This document shows positions 1 to 7,301 of a stretch of 45,953 nucleotides of DNA, piece after piece. Both the position numbers and the translations under genes were made by a program. The notes below the pieces were generated by a model. That model was not told the DNA's origin and did no database searches. It worked only from the letters and a program-made list of their open reading frames with translations. Origin of the DNA: Dehalococcoidia bacterium UBA2588 (GTDB lineage: Bacteria; Chloroflexota; Dehalococcoidia; Lucifugimonadales; UBA3495). The stretch spans positions 1-45,953 of the forward strand of contig DDKW01000026.1 of the NCBI GenBank assembly GCA_002339805.1, given 5' to 3'. Positions within the stretch are counted from its first letter, which is position 1; each line of letters opens with the position of its first letter.

Positions 1-441
1 TGTTCCTTCAGCAGCAGCAGGAGCGGGTTGTTGTTCTCTATTTCCTCCATATTGAGGACGTTGGCCTTGGTAGCCAGGTCGTCGCCCTAGAGGGGTGTCC
101 GCGGATCCTGGATTTGCAGCATCTAAAGGTATTTTGGCTTCTTCTTCGGTTATAGAAAGGATCAGAGACCGTAAGACCCTTTCGTCTAATCTTAAATGGT
201 TCTCAAGTTCTTTGTTGAAAGGCGACGCAGTTTCAAAACGAGATAAATGGTATGTTCCTTCAAGGTATTTTTGTTGACCTTTTTGTATTGGGTATGCGAG
301 TCTTCTAGTTCCCCAAGAATGTTCGGATACTACATTACCTTCATGTCCCGATATGAATGTTTTTACTGAGTCCCAGACCTCAGTGTCTTCGGTTTGATTG
401 AGCATTGGGCTCAAAATCACTACTATTTCGTATTGACGCAA
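1..441 (-). CDS. rpsF: 30S ribosomal protein S6 (3' part cut by window edge)
   Basis: 147 codons are open from a TTG start at 441 to the window edge with no stop, so the C-terminus lies outside. S6 binds 16S rRNA with S18 in the small-subunit platform. The N-terminus (RQYEIVVILSP), the RRLAYPI stretch and the LRLDERVLRSLIL helix are typical S6 signatures over residues 1-95. After about residue 105 the protein becomes a low-complexity tail rich in Gly, Arg, Gln, Pro and Ala, longer than minimal S6. An AGGAG lies 5 nt before the TTG, and no ATG is available upstream, which fixes the start. It has its own promoter (477-505) behind glyA. In many bacteria rpsF is followed by ssb and rpsR; that would be off the edge here. 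Confidence 0.93.
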   Translation of the reverse strand, partial: MRQYEIVVILSPMLNQTEDTEVWDSVKTFISGHEGNVVSEHSWGTRRLAYPIQKGQQKYLEGTYHLSRFETASPFNKELENHLRLDERVLRSLILSITEEEAKIPLDAANPGSADTPLGRRPGYQGQRPQYGGNREQQPAPAAAEGT

Positions 442-476
442 ATTTACTCCTACATATAAAAACGAGAATGCACGCA

Positions 477-505
477 ATTATACCAAAGGATATGTTGGGA
501 CTCAA
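477..505 (-). promoter_or_regulatory. sigma70-type promoter of rpsF
   Basis: On the minus strand TTGAGT (505-500) is followed after exactly 17 nt by a perfect TATAAT (482-477). The predicted start of transcription, near 470, leaves a leader of about 29 nt with the AGGAG of rpsF. It sits in the short gap between glyA and rpsF, so rpsF need not depend on glyA transcription. Confidence 0.7.
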
Positions 506-513
506 CTAAAGAT

Positions 514-1755
514 TTAATCTATTCCAGGTACAGGGTGGCGACCTGCCAAATTCTTAACTCGGTCTGACAATTGGTTTAGTAGATTTAGGTCAGAATTGTT
601 ACCTAAAGCGTCAATAATAATTTCACATACCTCTATGATGTCTTCTTCTGTGAATCCGCGACTAGTTATGGCTGCGGTTCCTACTCTTAGGCCACTTGTG
701 ACCCTGGCTGGTTTGGGGTCCCAGGGTATGGAATTTTTGTTTACGATAATCCCAATGTCTTGTAGTGTTTGCTCTGCTTCCTGCCCCGTCAATCCTAGTG
801 GAGTCACGTCTGCTAATATAAGGTGGTTATCCGTCCCGCCTGATATTAGCCTCATGCCAGATTCTGCTAAATGTTTGGCCATCAAATTAGCATTTTTAAC
901 GACTTGGTGGGCGTAATTAGAAAATTCTGGGGTTAACGCTTCTCCAAAGCACACTGCTTTCGCGGCTATTACATGCATAAAAGGCCCTCCTTGTGAATAT
1001 GGAAACACTCCATAATCGACTTTTTTGGCCAGTTCTTCTGTAGTTAATATGATCCCTCCTCTTGGACCACGTAGTGTTTTCTGGGTGGTAGATGTAATTA
1101 TATCTGCAAATCCTGCTGGTGAAGGATGGGCTCCTCCCGCAATTAAGCCTGAAATATGAGCCATGTCTACCATTAATAGAGCTCCTACGCTTTCAGCTAT
1201 GGTCTTGAGTTTTTGGAAATCTAATACTCTTGGATATGCACTGCAGCCTGCAACGATTAATTTCGGAGAGTGTTCTTTGGCAAGAGATTCAATTTCATTG
1301 TAATCGATAGTCTCACTATCACGCGTAACGCCGTAAGGGACAAAGTTGTACAGATTACCTGAGAAGCTTACTTTAGCGCCATGAGTTAAGTGTCCTCCTT
1401 GATCTAATCGCATTCCAAGGACCGTATCACCAGGTTCTAGAACAGCAAAATATGCAGCCATGTTTGCTTGGGCGCCACTATGTGGCTGTACATTGGCATG
1501 TGGCATTTCGAATAATTGTTTGGCTCTTTCGATAGCTATGGATTCAGCCACGTCTACGTATTCGCATCCAGCATAATACCGTCTTCCTGGATATCCCTCA
1601 GCATACTTGTTACCCATTAAGCTGGATTGAGCTTCGATAACGTTTTTGCTTGCATAATTTTCCGAAGCGATTAGCACTATGTTATCGGTTTGTCTCCGAA
1701 TCTCATTTTGCATTGCTTCATATATTGCTGGGTCGGCCGTTTTTAAATTGGACAT
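514..1755 (-). CDS. glyA: serine hydroxymethyltransferase
   Basis: 413 aa, normal family length. A PLP enzyme that interconverts serine plus tetrahydrofolate with glycine plus methylene-tetrahydrofolate in the cytoplasm; the main source of one-carbon units. Visible motifs: IASENYAS near residue 30, GYPGRRYYAGCEYVD at 54-68, QPHSGAQAN at 90-98, VDMAHISGL near 196-204, and the PLP lysine in TSTTQKTLRGPRGG (K226). Most family members have His directly before that lysine; here it is Gln225. The gene lies 23 nt behind the unrecognised gene at 1779-2540 on the same strand, so the two are probably co-transcribed. Confidence 0.96.
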   Translation of the reverse strand: MSNLKTADPAIYEAMQNEIRRQTDNIVLIASENYASKNVIEAQSSLMGNKYAEGYPGRRYYAGCEYVDVAESIAIERAKQLFEMPHANVQPHSGAQANMAAYFAVLEPGDTVLGMRLDQGGHLTHGAKVSFSGNLYNFVPYGVTRDSETIDYNEIESLAKEHSPKLIVAGCSAYPRVLDFQKLKTIAESVGALLMVDMAHISGLIAGGAHPSPAGFADIITSTTQKTLRGPRGGIILTTEELAKKVDYGVFPYSQGGPFMHVIAAKAVCFGEALTPEFSNYAHQVVKNANLMAKHLAESGMRLISGGTDNHLILADVTPLGLTGQEAEQTLQDIGIIVNKNSIPWDPKPARVTSGLRVGTAAITSRGFTEEDIIEVCEIIIDALGNNSDLNLLNQLSDRVKNLAGRHPVPGID

Positions 1756-1778
1756 AACTCTCCTAGTATATTGTTTAC

Positions 1779-2540
1779 TTATTGCTCGAGGTAATCAATT
1801 TTATCGTCTATTTGTTTGACACTTTCATAGTCTTCTTCGGCTATTTTGTAACACCTGTCTAAGTATAAACTGGCTATGGTTAACCCATTGGGGTTCATAT
1901 TAGTAGCCGCTCGAATTAATTCGTTGATTTTGAATGTGGCGGGTAGGTGTTTGGACATTAATTGCAGTTCTGAAGTGGTTTCTTTTACCATTATGTCATC
2001 AGAGGTATCTTGTGAAAATTTAAGCTTACTTAGAAGTTTAGTGACTTCCAGTAATTTATCTTTTTCAGTCAAAAGATCAAATAATACATCATTAACGTCA
2101 AGTGAATTATCTGACGAAGGCTCAAGATCTTTATGAGGATCCAACGATGTCGACTCCGGTGGGTTTATTTCTCTTGAAGAATAAGATGAAGAATATTCTT
2201 GGACCGTATTATTGACTAATTCCATAAGGCGAGTGACGTCGTAAGAAAATATACTCCCTCCGTTAATTAGATCATCAGATCTGTTCGTCGCGAGTATCTG
2301 AAGTTCTTGAAGCGTGTAGTTATCTTCTGGAGCAGGAGGCATAGAAAAAGACGTAAAGTTGTCTGTTGGGATTTCACCAAGTGTTGAAGCAAGAAATGGA
2401 GGTACATATTTAGATAGATCTGATTTTAATGGTAGTATGACAATATAAGACGAGTATACTTTCTCAGGCTCAGTCGATACCGTGAAGTATACCAATGCAT
2501 GTCCTCTTGGATTATTAGGGTCTCCCTGATCAAAAATCAT
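1779..2540 (-). CDS. hypothetical protein, unrecognised
   Basis: 253 aa; I do not recognise the family. The first about 85 residues look like a small beta-rich domain (alternating hydrophobic stretches such as HALVYFTV and SYIVILPLK). Residues about 115-150 are a Ser/Pro/Asp-rich, probably disordered linker, and the last about 100 residues are predicted by eye to be helical and acidic (LLTEKDKLLEVTKLLSKL, SLYLDRCYKIAEEDYESV). No signal peptide or membrane segment is visible. The ATG is preceded by a GGTGGT-type ribosome site. It is the first gene of a minus-strand unit with glyA 23 nt downstream. Function unknown; co-location with glyA is the only hint. Confidence 0.75.
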   Translation of the reverse strand: MIFDQGDPNNPRGHALVYFTVSTEPEKVYSSYIVILPLKSDLSKYVPPFLASTLGEIPTDNFTSFSMPPAPEDNYTLQELQILATNRSDDLINGGSIFSYDVTRLMELVNNTVQEYSSSYSSREINPPESTSLDPHKDLEPSSDNSLDVNDVLFDLLTEKDKLLEVTKLLSKLKFSQDTSDDIMVKETTSELQLMSKHLPATFKINELIRAATNMNPNGLTIASLYLDRCYKIAEEDYESVKQIDDKIDYLEQ

Positions 2541-2634
2541 ATCTTTACCACCACTTATATAAATTATAGAAGATTTGTGAAGATAGGGCTACATGTTACG
2601 TGTTTAGATTGCAAGATTTAAGCACGTTATGTAT

Positions 2635-2663
2635 TTAACAAGAACACACAAATAATGTATTAT
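2635..2663 (+). promoter_or_regulatory. sigma70-type promoter of the hotdog/selenoprotein operon
   Basis: TTAACA (2635-2640), 17-nt spacer, TATTAT (2658-2663). It lies 37 nt before the ATG at 2701, which has a strong GGAGG ribosome site. It would drive the five closely spaced plus-strand genes 2701-5462. Confidence 0.6.
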
Positions 2664-2700
2664 GTAGATATTCAAAAGATGGCCAACTAGTGGAGGTTCT

Positions 2701-3120
2701 ATGTCTGAAGAAAGTTTGAAAGATTTTGTCTATGATGATGTTGTTATAGGCGAAGCTTTAGGTAGTTATTCTTATGTGCTCACTGAAGAAATGCTGGATA
2801 CTTTTAGAAAAGCGGTGGAAGATCCAGAAGCAAGATTTCCTACTCTGGGCGTCAAGCATGATGCAACAGCTTTTGCAATGGTGTACGACGATAAGGTGGG
2901 TACAGTCAATGCTGGCAATGAAGTTGAATTTTTCAATCCTCCGATACCGGGCAAGAAGATCATTGTCACGGGTAGGATACAGGATAAATATACTAAAAGA
3001 GATAACCCATATATTGTCATAGAGGCTACAGCAGAAGATGAAGATGGAAGATTGATTGAGAAATTGAGAACGTACCAAATAAAAAAACCGGAGGTTTTAG
3101 GGAAGAAATGGCAGAAATAA
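2701..3120 (+). CDS. hotdog-fold MaoC N-terminal-type dehydratase subunit
   Basis: 139 aa. The sequence (TLGVKHDATAFAMVYDD, then the hot-dog strands VNAGNEVEFFNPPIPGKKI and YIVIEATAEDEDGRLIEK) fits the N-terminal, non-catalytic hotdog half of MaoC/FAS1-type hydratases that act on acyl-CoA or acyl-ACP thioesters. The Asp-x-Asn-x-x-His active-site signature of hydratase 2 is not visible. The gene overlaps by 13 bp the next gene, which does carry that signature, so the two probably form a heterodimeric (R)-specific enoyl hydratase, by analogy with HadAB/HadBC of mycobacteria. ATG start with GGAGG. Exact substrate unknown. Confidence 0.8.
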   Translation: MSEESLKDFVYDDVVIGEALGSYSYVLTEEMLDTFRKAVEDPEARFPTLGVKHDATAFAMVYDDKVGTVNAGNEVEFFNPPIPGKKIIVTGRIQDKYTKRDNPYIVIEATAEDEDGRLIEKLRTYQIKKPEVLGKKWQK

Positions 3121-3524
3121 AAATAGATGATGTGTTGCCTAGTGTCACAAAAACCATAACTCAAGAAAAAATAGAGTTGTTTGAGGATTGTGGAATACTA
3201 GATCGACAAAATATTCATAACAATCCTGAAATTGCTCGAGAACGCTTAAAATTTGATCATCCCATTGCATCAGGCAGAATGTCTGTAACTTACGCTGCTG
3301 AAATAATCCGTAAATATGTTGGAGAAGATGCATTCTATCATTCAGGTACTGTTAATTTGAAATATTTGAAGCCTCTTATACAAGGGGACACAGTAAGTGT
3401 GAGTGGAAGTGTGGTATCGACGGAACAAATAGATGCGGGTTTACTTGTAACCATAAACATACAGTGTGAAAATCAAAATGGAGAAAAAACCGCTATTGGC
3501 CAAGGTTCAGCGGTTGTGAAATAA
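3108..3524 (+). CDS. MaoC-like (hydratase 2) dehydratase subunit
   Basis: 138 aa hotdog protein. The catalytic signature of MaoC hydratases (D-x-N-P-x-H) appears in modified form as D32-R-Q-N-I-H37 followed by NNPEIA; the candidate catalytic Asp and His are kept. Then come HPIASGRMSVTYAAEII, the usual substrate-tunnel segment, and the strands VNLKYLKPLIQGDTV and GLLVTINIQCENQNGEK. Likely function: syn hydration or dehydration of a 2-enoyl thioester together with the preceding non-catalytic partner. It starts inside the end of that gene (13-bp overlap), which implies coupled translation. The stop is 10 nt before the ATG of the SelW-like gene. Confidence 0.83.
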   Translation: MAEIKIDDVLPSVTKTITQEKIELFEDCGILDRQNIHNNPEIARERLKFDHPIASGRMSVTYAAEIIRKYVGEDAFYHSGTVNLKYLKPLIQGDTVSVSGSVVSTEQIDAGLLVTINIQCENQNGEKTAIGQGSAVVK

Positions 3525-3534
3525 AGGAGGAATT

Positions 3535-3837
3535 ATGGCTAGTGCAGAATTTGGTAAAGTTGAATTAGAAATTGTTTACTGCGTTCCTTGAGGGTACCAT
3601 GCTTTAGCCACGTGGTTGGCTACAGAAATATGGAGATCGCAGGATGTTGGAGATGTGGCAGTTAAACTAACTCCAGCTGGAGGAGGCCGTCTAGAAATGT
3701 ATTTAGATGGCGAAAAAATATTTGATCGTAAAGATGAAGATGGAGTCTATCCCAATTTGACGAAAGTGAATGAGCTTAAAATGGTTGTAGCAGACAGAAT
3801 TTTCGACATAGATGAATCGGTAGCTAACTCTGTTTAA
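3535..3837 (+). CDS. SelW/Rdx-family selenoprotein with in-frame UGA (Sec19)
   Basis: Reading from the ATG at 3535 (AAAGGAGG 4 nt upstream) gives 100 residues if the TGA at 3589-3591 is read as selenocysteine; the frame then runs to TAA at 3837. The N-terminus is VELEIVYCVPUGYHALATW, so the Sec sits in the second position of the C-x-x-C/U redox motif that defines the SelW/Rdx thioredoxin-like family (C16-V-P-U19). Downstream, VKLTPAGGGRLEMYLDGEKI and the following KDEDGVYP segment match the family beta strands. A hairpin meeting published bacterial SECIS rules starts 10 nt after the UGA. Likely a small cytoplasmic thiol/selenol oxidoreductase; partner unknown. Standard gene callers would miss it or start it at TTG 3616 and lose the active site. 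Confidence 0.85.
3602..3625 (+). promoter_or_regulatory. bacterial SECIS-like hairpin
   Basis: A perfect 6-bp stem, TAGCCA (3605-3610) with TGGCTA (3617-3622), closes a 6-nt loop CGTGGT. Two more pairs (3602-3603 with 3624-3625) lie below a 1x1 mismatch. The loop begins 19 nt after the UGA and has G as its second base. Known bSECIS elements need a short stem, a G among the first two loop bases and 16-37 nt from UGA to loop; all three hold. Confidence 0.7.
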
Positions 3838-3848
3838 GATGAGGATTT

Positions 3849-4550
3849 GTGAATTCTGAACATTTTGCAATAGTATCCGCAGGCGTACAATCTCTCAATG
3901 ACTGGAGAGCAATAATCTTAAACCAGCATATACAATTAGATTTGACTAATTGTGACTTGTCTAATTGTGATTTAACGGGTGCTAAATTGGGCAATGCGCT
4001 ACTTATGGATTCTAATTTGAAAGATTCCAAGCTGTCATATGCCAATTTAGCTAATGCAGATCTTAGTGGAGCGAATTTAGAAAACTGTGATTTAGCGAGA
4101 GCATCTCTAGAAAGTTGTACCTTGTTGGAAGCTAATTTATATAATACTAATCTTTTTTGGGCGGATGTTAAAAACTCTAACCTTTCTAAAAGTAATCTTC
4201 GAAATTCTAGACTCATGAGGACTTGTTTTGTAGCTTCAGATCTGACTGAGGCAGATTGCAGTCAGTCGACTATGATAGAAGTTGATTTAAGAAATGCGGA
4301 TTTAAGAAATGCGAATTTTCGGAATTCTAATATGAATGGAGCAGATATGAGCAGGGCTGTTATGGAAGGCGCTGATTTCCAATATGCAATGATCAGGGAC
4401 TCCCACTGGGTAATGGCAGATTTGCGAGGAGCTGATTACACAAATGCGAGTTTGTACCGTGTAGACATGACTATGGCCAAATATGATGACTCAACGCTAT
4501 TTCCTCCAGGCTTCAACCCTGAATATTCCCCGCAAGATAGCGATTATTAA
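3849..4550 (+). CDS. pentapeptide-repeat protein
   Basis: 233 aa. From about residue 32 to 215 the sequence is made of tandem A(D/N)L-x-x type pentapeptides (for example NCDLSNCDLTGAKL, YANLANADLSGANLENCDL, VDLRNADLRNANFRNSNMNG), which fold into a right-handed quadrilateral beta helix. The N-terminal about 30 residues are outside the repeat and resemble a small helical cap. No signal peptide is seen. The GTG start lies 11 nt after the stop of the SelW-like gene. Family roles range from DNA-mimic gyrase protection to purely structural scaffolds; nothing here decides between them. Confidence 0.9.
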   Translation: MNSEHFAIVSAGVQSLNDWRAIILNQHIQLDLTNCDLSNCDLTGAKLGNALLMDSNLKDSKLSYANLANADLSGANLENCDLARASLESCTLLEANLYNTNLFWADVKNSNLSKSNLRNSRLMRTCFVASDLTEADCSQSTMIEVDLRNADLRNANFRNSNMNGADMSRAVMEGADFQYAMIRDSHWVMADLRGADYTNASLYRVDMTMAKYDDSTLFPPGFNPEYSPQDSDY

Positions 4551-4580
4551 AATGAAGGTATGGTCCCGAGAGAGTGAAGT

Positions 4581-5462
4581 GTGGAAATTAAAATTGTAAA
4601 ATCCAATAGTCCTGGGTCTGGTTGCACCCTAACATCACTTGCGATAGTAAGGCAGCAAATATTAAAAAATCAAAAAGTTGCTTACCTGTCATATGATAGT
4701 CAAGAACTTGGATATATTCAGTCATGGATGACTGAGGATAATTTCAAGGCTTTTGGGGCGGTAGATTGTGACTATACAAGCTTAGTAAACTCAGAGATAG
4801 ACTTATTAGTAGTAGACTTAGGTGTTACTAACGAATTGGATGATTCATTGTCAGGGATAGCTAGTGAGACAATTTATGTACATAATTGCTCTGCAGGCTT
4901 CCCTATTACTTCAGAAGAGGTAAATTCAGGCAGCAATACTAAGTTATTACTGAATAAAGTCCCAGAATATAAAAATACCGAATTAGAACAATATCTTAAC
5001 TCTTCGGATACTAATACTGCGGGAATTCTAGGTGTAATCAATGAAGATCGGTATTTGAACGGGTTATCGTTTGCTGAGATCCTTGAAGCAGTGAAAGGGT
5101 ATGTGATTGATGGATCAGTGGATTCTACCCCTTATGTAGAAAGGTTTCTAATAGGTGGAAATATAATGGATTCTGGCGAAGGTTATTTTGCTAGATATGA
5201 TCATCAGGCTGTTGTTACACGTGGGGGGAGACCAGATATTCAGATGTCTAGCATTATGAATGGCACTAAATGTCTGATCCTTACTGGATCGGTAAAGCCC
5301 ACAGAATATATAATCTCTGAGGCTAGGAAACATAGTGTGCCAATGATTTCGGTGGAAGTTTCAACTGAGGAAACTATTGCCCTTCTATCGGTAGCGTTCG
5401 GAGACAAACCGGCTTGTGCTGAAAGGATTGATAGATTTGTTCAATTGTTGGATGCTAATTAA
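4581..5462 (+). CDS. DRTGG-domain protein with degenerate BioD/PTA-like N-domain
   Basis: 293 aa. Residues 1 to about 180 resemble the BioD-like nucleotide-binding domain found at the N-terminus of some phosphotransacetylases. The glycine-rich loop SNSPGSGCTLTSLAIV lacks the Walker A lysine (Cys in its place). LLVVDLG is a Walker-B-like strand. From about residue 185, RFLIGGNIMDSGEGYFARYDHQAVVTRGGRPDIQ and the following CLILTGSVKPTEYIISEA match the DRTGG domain. Such stand-alone proteins are of unknown function, often thought regulatory. GTG start at 4581, 30 nt after the pentapeptide gene; last gene of the plus-strand unit, convergent with the next gene across 4 nt. Confidence 0.75.
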   Translation: MEIKIVKSNSPGSGCTLTSLAIVRQQILKNQKVAYLSYDSQELGYIQSWMTEDNFKAFGAVDCDYTSLVNSEIDLLVVDLGVTNELDDSLSGIASETIYVHNCSAGFPITSEEVNSGSNTKLLLNKVPEYKNTELEQYLNSSDTNTAGILGVINEDRYLNGLSFAEILEAVKGYVIDGSVDSTPYVERFLIGGNIMDSGEGYFARYDHQAVVTRGGRPDIQMSSIMNGTKCLILTGSVKPTEYIISEARKHSVPMISVEVSTEETIALLSVAFGDKPACAERIDRFVQLLDAN

Positions 5463-5466
5463 AGTT

Positions 5467-6993
5467 TTATAAACCTGAATTCAACAAACTTAATATCTCG
5501 TATGTGATGCATGTTAATCCGGTTGCCATATAGGGGGCATCACAGGTTCCTCGTTGGTGTCCTAATTCAGAGTTAGCCAAGACAGATATAGATATATCTA
5601 GTTTGGGTGAATACATTAATACGGAGCTGTATCCTCCTCCTCCTCCTGGATGGCCATACGTTTTAATAGTTGTTCCATCTGGCATAGGGTGTACTCTTTC
5701 TGCTATATGATACCCATACCTTTGAGTGACTCCACCTAAAATTATGTCTTCTTCTATGATGGATTTGAGTATTAAGTTTCGATTATGGTCTGATAAGGCG
5801 TTGCCTTTTGGACTATATAATTCATATCCCCAAATAGCCATATTCTCTGGAGTTGTAAATCCACCAGCTCCAGCCCATGCTAACCTTCCGTCCTGTTCGA
5901 AATAGTCGATCTTATACCAGTCTGGTACTCCAATTGGTCTCATTTTGGTTAGATCGCCGAATCCTCCGTACCCTCCGTACATGGAGTAATTTGCATGAGG
6001 TAAGGCCATAGTATCGGGTATTCTCGTTGCAGGTCTAAACCCGATTTGTAAAGACAATGGCTGGAATAAATCCTCCTCATACAATGTTGCAAGTTGTTTT
6101 TGTGATTGAAATTGAGCAATTAATCCTAGCAATACTGAACTGTTATTCGAATATTCATATCCACCTGGATTAGATCCTGGTTTAGTCGTTAACGCCAGAT
6201 AATCGCTAGGATGCCAATCAGGTTTACTCACTACATAATTGAGATATTTGGAATTGGTGTCTTTATCTCCGTGACCACCTCTCATAAGTAGAAGTTCTTC
6301 TACAGTGCTATCCGGGAATAGATTTTGATCGAGCCGCTGGTATAGTGAGTGTCCTTTCAAAAGGTCTGAAAGTCGATCATTTAAACTATAGAAATCCGCT
6401 TCTATTTGTTTAAGAATTAATGCACTTATGAAAGTTTTAGAAGTACTCATTATACCTATAGGTTGATCAGTACGTAATGGTACTGACTCATAGGCATTCC
6501 CCTTAGCTTCAGACCATAATTTATCTCCAGCGAATACGGCAACCGAGATCCCCATTTTGGTTGTTAGAGAATCAAAATTATTGGCTACTATTTGAGATAA
6601 TTTAGAGGTGATGTTATCGTCGAAAGCCTTGTATGCTGTTTTGTTGATGAACTTTGGGGGATCAATTTTGGCGTGTTTTATATATTTAAGCGATGCTACA
6701 TGAGGTGTCGGTTTGGTGGACCCTTGGGTTTCTGTATTTTCGTTCTTAGTAGGGATTAATTCTATTTCTGTCTGAGAATCACTAGTGTTATCAAGGATTT
6801 CTGGTTTATCTGATTCTGTTTCAGTTGTCTTAACATAAGCCTGCGGTTCATCTTTGTGAGGCGTTGGGTCTTGGGGTATAGATTTAGTCGGCGATGGTTC
6901 AACAGATGTCGGGGTTGATGATTGATACGATGAGCTCTCTTGGCATGCAACAAAACAGAAGACGCATAATAAGCTGAAAAAGAAAAGTTTCAA
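5467..6993 (-). CDS. serine hydrolase (beta-lactamase/class C PBP family), lipoprotein
   Basis: 508 aa. The N-terminus MKLFFFSLLCVFCFVAC is a lipoprotein signal peptide with lipidated Cys17, so the protein should be anchored on the outer face of the membrane. Residues about 18-100 are a Pro/Thr/Ser/Glu-rich linker. The catalytic domain follows with S183-T-S-K186 (SxxK nucleophile), Y281-S-N283 (YxN) and H448-P-G450 (the HxG counterpart of KTG), plus the Gly-rich GGYGGFGDL. The family includes D-alanyl-D-alanine carboxypeptidases, esterases and class C beta-lactamases; substrate cannot be told. First of three minus-strand genes? It is the last: the ABM-like gene lies 5 nt upstream of its start. 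Confidence 0.9.
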   Translation of the reverse strand: MKLFFFSLLCVFCFVACQESSSYQSSTPTSVEPSPTKSIPQDPTPHKDEPQAYVKTTETESDKPEILDNTSDSQTEIELIPTKNENTETQGSTKPTPHVASLKYIKHAKIDPPKFINKTAYKAFDDNITSKLSQIVANNFDSLTTKMGISVAVFAGDKLWSEAKGNAYESVPLRTDQPIGIMSTSKTFISALILKQIEADFYSLNDRLSDLLKGHSLYQRLDQNLFPDSTVEELLLMRGGHGDKDTNSKYLNYVVSKPDWHPSDYLALTTKPGSNPGGYEYSNNSSVLLGLIAQFQSQKQLATLYEEDLFQPLSLQIGFRPATRIPDTMALPHANYSMYGGYGGFGDLTKMRPIGVPDWYKIDYFEQDGRLAWAGAGGFTTPENMAIWGYELYSPKGNALSDHNRNLILKSIIEEDIILGGVTQRYGYHIAERVHPMPDGTTIKTYGHPGGGGGYSSVLMYSPKLDISISVLANSELGHQRGTCDAPYMATGLTCITYEILSLLNSGL

Positions 6994-6998
6994 CAGGT

Positions 6999-7283
6999 CT
7001 ATTCCATGTTGAATCTTTCTGATTCAGGATTACGTGACCATAATAAGTCAGCGCCTTCCATGGCTACTTTACGTGCCTCACTGGCTCGCCAATCATCGTA
7101 AATTTCGTTACTTTCCCAAGTTACTAAGGTTGTGATTTGGCAAGGATCAGATATTCCAATCATGGTTTGTCTAGATCCAAATCCAGGCGCTTTGCTCTGT
7201 GCAAGACCATTGCCATCTAATATGGTTTTTGCTTCTTCAATTTTGTTTGGTTTTGCCCAGTGGTGTGTTATTACTCCGATCAT
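6999..7283 (-). CDS. antibiotic-biosynthesis-monooxygenase-like (dimeric alpha/beta barrel) protein
   Basis: 94 aa, a typical single-domain size. The pattern MIGVITHHWAKPNKIEEAKTI, GFGSRQTMIGISDPCQITTLVTWES and YDDWRASEAR follows the ABM/dimeric ferredoxin-like barrel layout (strand, helix, strand, strand, helix). The WES-x-x-IYDDW segment is the usual second half of the fold. These proteins act as heme- or quinone-related oxygenases or as simple ligand-binding barrels; no catalytic residue pattern points to one of these. Lies between the antiporter gene (18 nt upstream) and the serine hydrolase gene (5 nt downstream), same strand, probably one transcript. Confidence 0.65.
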   Translation of the reverse strand: MIGVITHHWAKPNKIEEAKTILDGNGLAQSKAPGFGSRQTMIGISDPCQITTLVTWESNEIYDDWRASEARKVAMEGADLLWSRNPESERFNME

Positions 7284-7301
7284 GATGTTTTCATCTCCGT
7301 G

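Noticed and set aside
3589..3591. TGA in the SelW-like gene as a pseudogene mutation or as a Trp codon (genetic code 4).
   Set aside because: The position is the family's redox Cys, the frame stays intact on both sides and a SECIS-like hairpin follows. TGA serves as an ordinary stop elsewhere (sirC ends in TGA), and Trp is coded TGG throughout.
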